Shown here: positions 1 through 6,163 of the stretch, piece after piece
Position numbering within the stretch: position 1 is the stretch's first letter
Layout of the letters: the number at the start of each line of letters is the position of its first letter
NCBI GenBank assembly: GCA_013331625.1
Contig: DUGC01000046.1
Span: 1 to 10,878, forward strand
Length of the DNA stretch: 10,878 bases
Origin: Candidatus Iainarchaeum sp.
Lineage (GTDB): Archaea > Iainarchaeota > Iainarchaeia > Iainarchaeales > Iainarchaeaceae
Reading direction: 5' to 3'
Program-made: the position numbers and the translations under genes
The notes under the pieces: generated by a model
Told to the model about the DNA's origin: nothing
Seen by the model: the letters and a program-made list of their open reading frames with translations, nothing else
Databases searched by the model: none

Positions 1-1
1 A

Positions 2-160
2 GGCGAGGCGCACAACAGGTTTACAGAAGATTTGGGCAAAGTGAGAGAAACGATTCAGCTGATAAACCAAATAATCAAAACAGAGGTAATACCGGAGCCG
101 ACACCATTCATTAAACGGTGCAAGGACTGCTGTTACTGGAAAATCTGCAAGCGGGCATAG
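2..160 (+). CDS. Cas4-like / PD-(D/E)XK nuclease, C-terminal fragment
   Basis: Only the last 52 residues are inside the window; the reading frame is open from the left edge to a TAG at 158-160. The tail ends in RCKDCCYWKICKRA, a C-x2-C-x5-C cluster preceded by a short helix and a Pro-rich turn. This is the arrangement of the three C-terminal iron-sulphur cysteines in the Cas4/Dna2/RecB-like exonuclease family, whose members cut or resect DNA ends. The catalytic D/E/K residues and the fourth cysteine would lie off the window, so activity cannot be judged. The PIF1 helicase starts 37 bases downstream on the same strand, so the two may be co-transcribed. No CRISPR repeats or cas1/cas2 are visible, so a solo Cas4-like nuclease is as likely as a CRISPR adaptation protein. 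Confidence 0.75.
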   Translation, partial: GEAHNRFTEDLGKVRETIQLINQIIKTEVIPEPTPFIKRCKDCCYWKICKRA

Positions 161-197
161 CAACAAAAACTCTTTCTTCCAATTGCGTGTTGGGAAC

Positions 198-1718
198 ATG
201 GCGGAAATCGAAATCAATGCGGATTTTCAGAGGGCTCTTGACATTCTTGAAAAGACAAGCCAGAACGTCTTCATTACCGGAAGGGCCGGGACTGGCAAAT
301 CCACTTTTTTGGGCTATTTCGTTGCGAACACAAAAAAGAAGGCGGTTGTTTTAGCCCCTACGGGTGTTGCGGCTGTCAATGTTGGTGGCCAGACGATCCA
401 CTCATTTTTCAGAATTGCACCGGGCTGCACAGTTGAAGAGGCGAAGGAAGAGGCACAAAACAGGAAGAACGTGGATGTTTACAAAAAACTTGAGGCCATC
501 ATCATTGACGAGATTTCAATGGTGCGCGCTGACCTGCTGGATTGTGTGGATATTTTCCTGAAAACCGCTTTGAGAGATGAGCGGCCTTTTGGCGGAAAGC
601 AGATGGTATTCATTGGTGACCTCTACCAGTTGCCGCCGGTAATGAAGGGTGATGAGAAAAAGGCCTTTGCCGGGCAGTATCTTTCCGAATACTTTTTTGG
701 CGCAAAGGCAATGAATAGGTTTGAATATGTGCTGATAGAATTCTCGAAGATTTATAGGCAGAGCGACCAAAAATTCATAGAACTCCTGAACAGGATTAGA
801 AACAAGACCGCAACGGAACAGGATATGACAAAAATAAATGAAAGGACATATGTCGACGGTGAAGATGAAGGATACATTCACCTCGTGACAACGAACAAGA
901 TGGCTGAGGAAATAAACCAGAAAAAACTCAGCCAGATAAAGGAAAAGCAGTACGACTTTAGAGGAATAATAGAAGGGGAGTTTGAGCCAAGTTCCTTGCC
1001 AACAGAACTTGTCTTGAAACTTAAGAAGGGCGCCCAAATAATGTTTGTTGCAAATGACCATTTCAGAAGATGGGTGAATGGCACCATCGGAAAAATAACC
1101 AAGATACACAAGGGGCTGATAATTGCAAAAACGCAGAGCGGAAAAAGCGTCAAAGTATCCATGCATACTTGGGAAATGTATCGGTACAAATTCAACTCGC
1201 AAAAGGGCGCAATGGAAAAGGAAACAATCGGCTCTTTCACCCAATACCCGATAAAGCTGGCTTGGGCTGTCACAATCCACAAAAGCCAGGGGAAAACTTT
1301 CGACAAGGTGATAATTGACATTGGGAAAGGAACGTTCACTTTCGGGCAACTGTATGTTGCGCTGAGCAGGTGCACAACACTCGAAGGGCTGAAGATAAAG
1401 ACGCCCCTGCGGAAAAGCCACATCTGGCTGGACTGGAAAGTAGTGGAATACCTAACCCAATTCCAGTACAGGCAATCAGAAAAATCCTTTGGAAACAAAA
1501 GAGAGATTATTGAAAACGCAATTAAGAAAAAGCAGAAACTGGAAATATGCTACCTCAAGCCCAACGACGAAAAAAGCCACAGGACAATAACACCCATTGC
1601 CATTAAACAAACGGAATATCTTGGCCACGAATTCGAAGGCCTGGAAGCTTACTGCCACACGAAAAAAGACAAAAGGAACTTCAAAATCGAAAGAATACTG
1701 GAAATAAAGTCGGTATAG
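198..1718 (+). CDS. PIF1-family DNA helicase with C-terminal WYL domain
   Basis: Superfamily 1B 5'-to-3' DNA helicase of 506 residues. Visible motifs, in order: Walker A GRAGTGKST (28-36), motif Ia APTGVAA (53-59) with GQTIHSFF (64-71), Walker B IIIDEIS with D104-E105, motif III GDLYQLPPV (140-148), the HKSQG segment WAVTIHKSQGKTFD (about 356-369), and motif VI QLYVALSRCT with arginine finger R391. Residues about 434-506 form a WYL-like domain (EICYLKPN, TPIAI, EAYCH, RNFKIERI). In the Thermotoga elfii PIF1 such a domain is known to bind single-stranded DNA. ATG 198 is preferred to TTG 183 because homologues begin close to NADFQRALDILE. It follows the Cas4-like gene by 37 bases, so a nuclease-helicase pair acting in repair or defence is inferred. 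Family assignment is secure; the cellular role is not. Confidence 0.93.
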   Translation: MAEIEINADFQRALDILEKTSQNVFITGRAGTGKSTFLGYFVANTKKKAVVLAPTGVAAVNVGGQTIHSFFRIAPGCTVEEAKEEAQNRKNVDVYKKLEAIIIDEISMVRADLLDCVDIFLKTALRDERPFGGKQMVFIGDLYQLPPVMKGDEKKAFAGQYLSEYFFGAKAMNRFEYVLIEFSKIYRQSDQKFIELLNRIRNKTATEQDMTKINERTYVDGEDEGYIHLVTTNKMAEEINQKKLSQIKEKQYDFRGIIEGEFEPSSLPTELVLKLKKGAQIMFVANDHFRRWVNGTIGKITKIHKGLIIAKTQSGKSVKVSMHTWEMYRYKFNSQKGAMEKETIGSFTQYPIKLAWAVTIHKSQGKTFDKVIIDIGKGTFTFGQLYVALSRCTTLEGLKIKTPLRKSHIWLDWKVVEYLTQFQYRQSEKSFGNKREIIENAIKKKQKLEICYLKPNDEKSHRTITPIAIKQTEYLGHEFEGLEAYCHTKKDKRNFKIERILEIKSV

Positions 1719-1777
1719 CCAGGGTTAGTGGCTGCTGAATTATTCGGCAAGTAAATATGTTTTTGGACGGCAAAAGG

Positions 1778-1785
1778 TTTAAATT
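1778..1785 (+). promoter_or_regulatory. TATA-like box of the abiE operon
   Basis: TTTAAATT preceded by a purine-rich AAAAGG (BRE-like) segment. A start 24-27 bases downstream would fall near 1806-1809 and give a leader of about 25 bases. GGTG at 1822-1825, seven bases before the ATG, could serve as Shine-Dalgarno. Predicted by position and sequence only. Confidence 0.5.
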
Positions 1786-1787
1786 CA

Positions 1788-1832
1788 GTTGATACACGAA
1801 TATTAGTGTTTTCTTAATAATGGTGTATCAAC
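1788..1832 (+). promoter_or_regulatory. Inverted-repeat operator, probably bound by AbiEi
   Basis: GTTGATACAC at 1788-1797 is repeated exactly as its reverse complement GTGTATCAAC at 1823-1832. The match continues inward, so 18-base arms (1788-1805 and 1815-1832) agree at 16 of 18 positions around a 9-base centre. The repeat begins just after the TATA-like box, spans the expected transcription start and ends on the base before the ATG. AbiEi antitoxins are known to repress their own operons by binding inverted repeats in the promoter, so autoregulation is the natural reading. The right arm also covers the candidate Shine-Dalgarno GGTG. Confidence 0.7.
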
Positions 1833-2333
1833 ATGGCTGGGCTTTCAGGAAAAGAACTTGAGGTTGTTTCGTTTCTTGAACTCAATGATAAGTTCTTTTT
1901 TACGCGGAGTGACATAAAACGTTTTTTTTCGAACTATAACGAGCTCACGGTTTTTCTTTACAATCTCAGGAAAAAAGGGCGAATCATCAAGCTTACCCGC
2001 TCAAAATACTATCTTGTTCCGGTAAAGGCGTATAACGGCCACTGGTCCGAACACCCATTTATCCTCGTGGATGAGATTTTTGATGGAAAAAACTATTTTA
2101 TTAGCGGGTTTGCAGCTGCGCATTACTGGAAGCTTATTGACCAGATTCCTGCCAGAACAGAAGTATATTGCATGCGAAGGTCAGGCGCAAAAGAATTCTT
2201 TCACCACAGGATTGTTTTCAAGCGGCTCAGGAAACATCGCATAAAGGATTTTGAAAGAAAAGAAATCAAGGGCCACAGATTTAACATTGCAACGAAAGAG
2301 GCGATAAAGAAATGGCTGGAATCCAGAGAATAA
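1833..2333 (+). CDS. abiEi: AbiEi-family type IV antitoxin, short form
   Basis: A 166-residue AbiEi-like antitoxin/transcriptional regulator. Residues about 4-60 look like the N-terminal winged helix (GKELEVVSFLE, a helix around TRSDIKRFFSNY, then a basic wing GRIIKLTRSKYYLV). Residues 65-150 resemble the following AbiEi core (HPFILVDEI, YFISGFAAAHYW, IPARTEVY, HRIVFKRLR, FNIATKEAIKKWL). Family members usually continue past this IATKE segment into a C-terminal domain of several dozen residues. Here the frame stops after WLESRE, so the protein appears C-terminally shortened. Its last 22 bases overlap the toxin gene, typical of translationally coupled antitoxin-toxin pairs. In the known system AbiEi represses the operon and counteracts the AbiEii nucleotidyltransferase; whether this short form still neutralises is open. 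Confidence 0.82.
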   Translation: MAGLSGKELEVVSFLELNDKFFFTRSDIKRFFSNYNELTVFLYNLRKKGRIIKLTRSKYYLVPVKAYNGHWSEHPFILVDEIFDGKNYFISGFAAAHYWKLIDQIPARTEVYCMRRSGAKEFFHHRIVFKRLRKHRIKDFERKEIKGHRFNIATKEAIKKWLESRE

Positions 2334-3154
2334 CCGAAGCCAAACTGAGGCAATTATCCGGGGAAAAAGGATTCAATATTGCCTATTTGGAAAAGGACTA
2401 TTTTCTCACGGCGCTCTTGTTTTTCATGAAAGACCTTGAAGGCCTTTACTTTAAAGGCGGAACTGCGCTGAACAAGATTGTTTTCAACCACACGAGGCTC
2501 AGTGAAGATTTGGATTTTACATGCACCGTTAAACCAAGTGATATCAAAAAGAAAGTTGAGGAAGTCGCCAATGAAAACCCGGACTTCTTCGTAAAGGTCG
2601 GGGCAGACAAACAAACCGAAAAATTCACGCGTCTTCAAGTTTACTATAAAGGCTATTTCGGCGAAAACGAGTTCATCAACGTTGACCTGAATTTCCATGC
2701 AAGGATTCATTTAATTCCTGAAAATGGAAAAGTCAGGCACTTCTATTCAGAACTGCCAAAATTCGAAGTCAAAATGCTAAACAAGCGAGAACTGATAGCA
2801 GAGAAAATAAGGGCGTTGTTCCAGAGAAAACAACCCAGGGATTATTTTGATGCATATCAAATAATAAAGTCAAAACAAGAAATCGATTTGCAACTCGTAA
2901 AAGACAAGTTGAGGGAAGCCGGAATTGTTTATGATCCTGAAAAAATTTTCAAAAATGCAAACAAGGTTTACTCGAAATGGGGAGAAGAAATCCTCTCCCT
3001 AACCAATAAGCCTGTAGAATACAAGAAAGCCATCAAACTGATTGCAAAGAAACTGCGACCAACAAAGAAACAACTCGAAGAACTCAGGAAAGAAATGAAA
3101 CCCTGGCAAGATGCGCACATCAACGACCTCCAAAAATGGGAAAATGAACATTAA
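2312..3154 (+). CDS. abiEii: AbiEii-family nucleotidyltransferase toxin
   Basis: A 280-residue toxin of the AbiEii/AbiGii nucleotidyltransferase family, close to the usual length. The polymerase-beta-like signature is intact: FKGGTALNK (G49-G50-T51), SEDLDF with D66 and D68, and a third acidic residue in INVDLNF (D125). The family-specific block LNKRELIAEKIRALFQRK...PRDYFDAYQI (about 156-184) is also present. The last ~40 residues are lysine-rich and helical. Known members are bacteriostatic toxins that transfer nucleotides to RNA targets, tRNA in the characterised cases. The start ATG 2312 lies inside the antitoxin gene (22-base overlap), and the protein begins just before the conserved EKDYFLTALLF helix, which supports that start. 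All catalytic motifs appear intact, so the toxin is probably functional. Confidence 0.88.
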   Translation: MAGIQRITEAKLRQLSGEKGFNIAYLEKDYFLTALLFFMKDLEGLYFKGGTALNKIVFNHTRLSEDLDFTCTVKPSDIKKKVEEVANENPDFFVKVGADKQTEKFTRLQVYYKGYFGENEFINVDLNFHARIHLIPENGKVRHFYSELPKFEVKMLNKRELIAEKIRALFQRKQPRDYFDAYQIIKSKQEIDLQLVKDKLREAGIVYDPEKIFKNANKVYSKWGEEILSLTNKPVEYKKAIKLIAKKLRPTKKQLEELRKEMKPWQDAHINDLQKWENEH

Positions 3155-3187
3155 TTGGACCATTGATTTCTTGTTCCAAATACCAAT

Positions 3188-3709
3188 TCAGCTCTTCGCC
3201 GCCAGAATTTTTGTGATTTCCCCAACCTCTTCGCGGGACAAAACCTCTTTTGGCCGCCTGCTCGGAAGCTTGCGATAATTGCACTTTATCCACGAAACCT
3301 GCAATGGCGTTCCGTCTGTGTCGCGCTTGGCATCCAAATCGCCTTCAAAAAGCCAGCGGAAAAAAGTCTTGACATTGGTCTTGTAGCGCATGACGGTTTG
3401 CGGGGAATACTCCTTGACATCATAAGTGAAAGTGTGGGTGGGCGTGTGCAAAACAACAGGCAAAGGCTTGAGGTTATTGAAAAACACAATCAACTCCTCG
3501 CGGGAAACCTCTTTATACGGCTTGTCAACAAATTCGGTCAATCTGCTCAGCACTTTGAGGTAATTGACAATGCTGGCAAGTTTCTGGCCAGAAGCAAGGG
3601 ATTCATTGTAATACTTGAAAATCAGGTCCTTGTTGCATTGCAAGGCCTTGGAAGAATTCGTTACCTTGTTCAGCAAATACTTTGCGTTCTGCTCGTCTTT
3701 TATGTTCAT
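3188..3709 (-). CDS. Tyrosine recombinase fragment, N-terminal domain only
   Basis: A 173-residue protein resembling the N-terminal half of a XerC/D-type tyrosine recombinase. Residues about 20-75 look like the SAM-like core-binding domain (NKDLIFKYYNESLASG, SIVNYLKVLSRLTEFV). Residues about 105-125 contain the helix SPQTVMRYKTNVKTFFRWLF. The end PKEVLSREEVGEITKILAAKS is the typical junction into the catalytic domain. The gene then stops, and the R-H-x-x-R...Y residues are absent. The other frames immediately beyond the stop show no continuation. It is probably a remnant of an integrated element, although a TATA box and clean frame leave room for a stand-alone DNA-binding protein. It converges on abiEii with 33 bases between. 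Confidence 0.72.
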   Translation of the reverse strand: MNIKDEQNAKYLLNKVTNSSKALQCNKDLIFKYYNESLASGQKLASIVNYLKVLSRLTEFVDKPYKEVSREELIVFFNNLKPLPVVLHTPTHTFTYDVKEYSPQTVMRYKTNVKTFFRWLFEGDLDAKRDTDGTPLQVSWIKCNYRKLPSRRPKEVLSREEVGEITKILAAKS

Positions 3710-3736
3710 GCTACACTAATACTATAGCACAGCATT

Positions 3737-3746
3737 TTTAAATATA
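3737..3746 (-). promoter_or_regulatory. TATA box of the recombinase fragment
   Basis: On the minus strand this reads TATATTTAAA, centred about 32 bases before the ATG at 3709, predicting a leader of only a few bases. The heptamer ACTATAG occurs on both sides of it (3721-3727 and 3768-3774). Confidence 0.5.
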
Positions 3747-3763
3747 ATTGCTATGACAACCAT

Positions 3764-3779
3764 AACCACTATAGTGGTT
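3764..3779. repeat. 16-bp perfect palindrome, candidate operator
   Basis: AACCACTATAGTGGTT is its own reverse complement. Outside it, TGACA (3754-3758) and TGTCA (3780-3784) add a second pair of arms, offset by a few bases on the left. It lies about 20 bases upstream of the recombinase-fragment TATA box and 42 bases past the stop of the small gene at 3821. The absence of a real loop and of a T-tract argues for a dimeric-protein binding site rather than a terminator. Confidence 0.55.
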
Positions 3780-3820
3780 TGTCAGTTGATAATCCTGAGT
3801 TTTATTTGGATGCAGGGCCT

Positions 3821-4093
3821 TTATTTTGCCTTTTTGGATTGGTTGCGCCCTTGGAGGCGTTTGCAAGCCAGCTCCATTGCTCTCGTGAACCCTTCCAGAT
3901 CGACTTTATGGGCTATCATGCTTTCGTCAATGTCTTTTTCCGGCAGTTCCAAATCGAATTGCCCTTTGCCTTTTTCCTGGCTTATTAATGCGACAAACTT
4001 CCCTTTGTAATGAATTTCCGCCACTAATTCGTTATAGTTGACTGGGCTTGTAATTATTATTTCAAATCCGTTTTTTTCACTATCCCGCCCCAA
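3821..4093 (-). CDS. Small conserved protein of unknown function
   Basis: A 90-residue protein with the look of a conserved single domain: an N-terminal strand (GFEIIITSP), EIHYKGKFVALISQEKG, a short acidic stretch FDLELPEKDIDES, and a C-terminal helix VDLEGFTRAMELACKRLQG with a lysine-rich tail. I recall similar 80-90 residue proteins annotated only as hypothetical in accessory regions of many bacteria, but I cannot name a family or function. There is no ATG in frame upstream of the conserved part; TTG 4093 is the plausible start. A weak TATA-like TATTTTTT (4119-4126) about 29 bases upstream fits a leaderless transcript. It lies on the same strand as the recombinase fragment, 111 bases upstream of it, and is probably part of the same acquired block. 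Confidence 0.6.
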   Translation of the reverse strand: MGRDSEKNGFEIIITSPVNYNELVAEIHYKGKFVALISQEKGKGQFDLELPEKDIDESMIAHKVDLEGFTRAMELACKRLQGRNQSKKAK

Positions 4094-4101
4094 TTTTTAT
4101 T

Positions 4102-4140
4102 TCAAGCCGCAATAAATGCCAAAAAATACTTTCGCGGCTT
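4102..4140. repeat. Inverted repeat flanking the small-gene promoter
   Basis: CAAGCCGC at 4102-4109 and GCGGCTTG at 4133-4140 are perfect 8-base inverted arms with 23 bases between them. The TATA-like stretch for the minus-strand gene starting at 4093 lies between the arms, so an operator is plausible. The arms are GC-rich within an AT-rich setting. Confidence 0.4.
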
Positions 4141-4203
4141 GATAGATAGCAGGCCGTGAAATATTATCCTGATTATTTTCTTGGACTGCTATAAATTGTA
4201 AAT

Positions 4204-4284
4204 GCCTGGGTCAGCCTGCCCATCTGTCGTCATTTCTCCTGAATAGGGAGATCGGCATCATCGTCATGCTCAACATCCCCAGGC
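4204..4284. other. Candidate structured RNA or leader element
   Basis: GCCTGGG (4204-4210) and CCCAGGC (4278-4284) can pair as a 7-bp closing stem around 67 bases. Inside is a 6-bp hairpin (TCTCCT 4235-4240 with GGGAGA 4246-4251, loop GAATA). On the minus strand the heptamer ATGACGA, one base from a box C consensus, occurs twice (4267-4261 and 4233-4227). The second copy is followed by exactly 12 bases and then CTGA (4214-4211), which abuts the closing stem; this recalls a C/D-box guide RNA. However, no good D' box is present and the first copy does not abut the stem. The strand and even the existence of a transcript are unresolved. A plus-strand cis element upstream of ilvD is the alternative. 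Confidence 0.25.
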
Positions 4285-4307
4285 GTAATGATTTGGCCTG
4301 CGTGATG

Positions 4308-4316
4308 GTTAAAAAA
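4308..4316 (+). promoter_or_regulatory. TATA-like box of ilvD
   Basis: TTAAAAAAG preceded by GATGG, centred about 34 bases before ATG 4346. It predicts a leader of fewer than ten bases and supports the ATG over upstream start codons. Confidence 0.45.
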
Positions 4317-4345
4317 GTTTGCTAGGTGAATATTTTGCGGTTTAC

Positions 4346-6025
4346 ATGCCAAAGGCAAGGCTCAATGAACGCAGTTCGGTTATCACCGCAGGCGAGAGGC
4401 GCGCCCCCAACAGGGCGATGCTGCGCGCTGTTGGGTTCAGCGATTCTGATTTTGAAAAGCCCATCATAGGGATTGCTTCGCTCTGGAGCGACATCACTCC
4501 GTGCAATGCGCATCTTGACAGGCTTGCAACCGAGGCCAGAAAAGGGATTGAAAGCGCAGGAGGCAAGGCGCAGACATTTGGCACAATTACCGTTAGTGAC
4601 GGCATTTCAATGGGCACTTTGGGGATGAAATATTCCCTTGTTTCTCGCGAAGTCATCGCGGATTCGGTAGAGCTTGTTTCAAATGCGCAGTGCTTTGATG
4701 GGCTCGTTGCTATTGGGGGATGTGACAAGAACATGCCCGGCTGCCTCATGGCAATGGCGCGCCTGAACATCCCTTCGGTGTTCGTTTATGGCGGGACAAT
4801 AAAGCCAGGGAATTATGCGGGAAAAGACATTGACATCGTGAGCGTTTTTGAGGCAGTGGGGCAGTATAGCGCAAACAAGATCTCGAAACAGGCTTTTGAG
4901 CAGGTTGAATGCCACGCATGCCCCGGCGCAGGCTCGTGCGGCGGCATGTACACTGCAAACACCATGGCGACCGCAATTGAAGCGCTTGGGATGAGCCTTC
5001 CGGGTTCTGCCTCTCACCCTGCGGAAAGTGCAAAAAAGGCAAAGGATGTCCTTGAAGCGGGGAAGGCCGTGGTAAAATTGCTCGAACTTGGAATAAAGCC
5101 GCGGGACATAATGACCAAGAAAGCATTCGAGAATGCAATAACCGTTGTCATGGCGCTCGGAGGGTCGACGAATTCGGTCTTGCATCTGATCGCAATGGCA
5201 AAAACCGTTGAGGTTCCTTTAGCGCTTGAGGATTTTGAACGCGTGGGCAAGAAGACCCCCCTGCTCGCTGATCTGAAGCCTTCGGGCAGGTATGTGATGG
5301 CTGACCTTGACAATGCAGGCGGGTCATCTGCGGTCCTGAAATTGCTGCTTGATGCGGGGCTTTTGCACGGCGATTGCATCACAGTTACAGGGAAAACAAT
5401 GGCTGAGAACTTGGAAAATGCCCCCAAATTAAGGGAACACCAGCATGTAATTGCTGATCTGAAAAACCCTTTGGCAAAAAGCGGGCATCTGGTGATATTG
5501 CGCGGCAACCTTGCCCCGCAGGGGTCAGTTGCAAAGGTTTCGGGTCTCAAGAAGACCTCGATCACAGGCCCTGCCAAAGTCTTCGAATCAGAAGAGGAAT
5601 GCCTTGATGCGATTTTGGCAAGGAAAATTATTGCCGGTGATGTCATTGTAATACGTTATGAAGGGCCTAAAGGCGGCCCCGGGATGCGCGAGATGCTTGC
5701 CCCGACTTCAGCGCTTATGGGTGCTGGTCTGGGTGAAAGTGTCGGCCTCATAACAGACGGCAGGTTTTCAGGAGGGACGCATGGCCTGGTTGTGGGGCAT
5801 GTTTGCCCTGAGGCACAGGACGGAGGCCCGATAGCAATTGTTCAAAACGGCGACATGATAACGATTGATGCTGAAAAGCAATTGCTCTCAGCCGACCTTG
5901 CCGAAAATGAAATCAATGCAAGGCTTGCAAAGTGGAAAGCGCCCGCGCTCAAATGCATCGGTGTGCTCAGGAAGTACGCAAAAACAGTTGGTACGGCATC
6001 CGAGGGCGCGCTCACAGACCGCTGA
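4346..6025 (+). CDS. ilvD: Dihydroxy-acid dehydratase
   Basis: IlvD removes water from 2,3-dihydroxy-isovalerate or 2,3-dihydroxy-3-methylvalerate, the third common step of valine/isoleucine synthesis, in the cytoplasm. The 559 residues match the family's full length. The three iron-sulphur ligands are at family spacing: C53 (TPCNAH), C126 ([10 protein letters not shown]) and C198 (CPGAGSCGG). The Mg-site residues D85, D127 and the probably carbamoylated K128 are present. Further signatures are [25 protein letters not shown] and [12 protein letters not shown] with the catalytic serine. ATG 4346 is chosen because the TATA-like box at 4308-4316 would put the transcript start just ahead of it. 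No other branched-chain amino acid gene is in the window, so it stands alone here. A sugar-acid dehydratase is the main alternative, less likely given the very IlvD-like motifs. Confidence 0.95.
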   Translation: MPKARLNERSSVITAGERRAPNRAMLRAVGFSDSDFEKPIIGIASLWSDITPCNAHLDRLATEARKGIESAGGKAQTFGTITVSDGISMGTLGMKYSLVSREVIADSVELVSNAQCFDGLVAIGGCDKNMPGCLMAMARLNIPSVFVYGGTIKPGNYAGKDIDIVSVFEAVGQYSANKISKQAFEQVECHACPGAGSCGGMYTANTMATAIEALGMSLPGSASHPAESAKKAKDVLEAGKAVVKLLELGIKPRDIMTKKAFENAITVVMALGGSTNSVLHLIAMAKTVEVPLALEDFERVGKKTPLLADLKPSGRYVMADLDNAGGSSAVLKLLLDAGLLHGDCITVTGKTMAENLENAPKLREHQHVIADLKNPLAKSGHLVILRGNLAPQGSVAKVSGLKKTSITGPAKVFESEEECLDAILARKIIAGDVIVIRYEGPKGGPGMREMLAPTSALMGAGLGESVGLITDGRFSGGTHGLVVGHVCPEAQDGGPIAIVQNGDMITIDAEKQLLSADLAENEINARLAKWKAPALKCIGVLRKYAKTVGTASEGALTDR

Positions 6026-6041
6026 AAAATTTTCTTGTTTT

Positions 6042-6085
6042 CCGCCGAAAATGCCCTTTTTGAGCCTTTTCGAGGGCTTTTGCGG
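6042..6085 (+). terminator. Bulged stem-loop after ilvD
   Basis: GCCCT (6053-6057) pairs with AGGGC (6073-6077). The stem continues outward through AAAA (6048-6051) with TTTT (6078-6081) and CCGC (6042-6045) with GCGG (6082-6085), leaving small bulges on the left side. A T-rich run (6030-6041) also precedes it. It lies between the ilvD stop and the next TATA box, so termination is the simplest reading. Confidence 0.4.
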
Positions 6086-6092
6086 CTATTGG

Positions 6093-6101
6093 TTTTTAAA
6101 T
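6093..6101 (+). promoter_or_regulatory. TATA box of the histone-fold gene
   Basis: TTTTTAAAT, predicting a start near 6122-6125 and a leader of about 40 bases, unusually long for this window. The leader carries the strong Shine-Dalgarno GAGGAGGT at 6148-6155, eight bases before ATG 6164. Confidence 0.55.
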
Positions 6102-6163
6102 CTTTTACCTGTGCTTTAATCAGTTTTCCCTCAAAGGGGAGCTAAAAGAGGAGGTAATGGTTT

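Noticed and set aside
516..1421. Long open frame on the minus strand inside the PIF1 gene
   Set aside because: It is antisense to a gene with complete helicase motifs, has a cysteine- and phenylalanine-rich composition typical of complement-strand shadows, and resembles no protein I know.
3155..3187. Frameshift continuation of the recombinase into its catalytic domain
   Set aside because: The other two frames read on the minus strand beyond 3188 show no integrase-like sequence before entering abiEii, so this is truncation rather than a frameshift.
3153..3188. AATTGG/CCAATT repeat between abiEii and the recombinase fragment
   Set aside because: It is only six base pairs with a 24-base gap in AT-rich DNA, without a T-tract; it could be chance.
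3753..4010. Plus-strand frame of 85 residues between the recombinase fragment and ilvD
   Set aside because: It begins within the palindrome, runs antisense to the better-looking minus-strand gene at 3821-4093, and shows no domain pattern.
4204..4284. tRNA suggested by the 7-bp closing stem and 81-base length
   Set aside because: No TTCRANY T-loop is found, the five bases each side of the expected T-loop do not pair, and no convincing anticodon arm is present on either strand.
4319..4345. Upstream TTG start for ilvD
   Set aside because: It lies just after the TATA-like box and before the expected transcript start; the added residues are not typical of IlvD.
5014..5646. 210-residue minus-strand frame inside ilvD
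   Set aside because: It is antisense to conserved IlvD sequence, serine-rich and without motifs, so it is a shadow produced by codon bias.
6157..6163. ATG at 6157 as start of the histone-fold gene
   Set aside because: It is in another frame and only one base after the Shine-Dalgarno; ATG 6164 is in the conserved frame with proper spacing.
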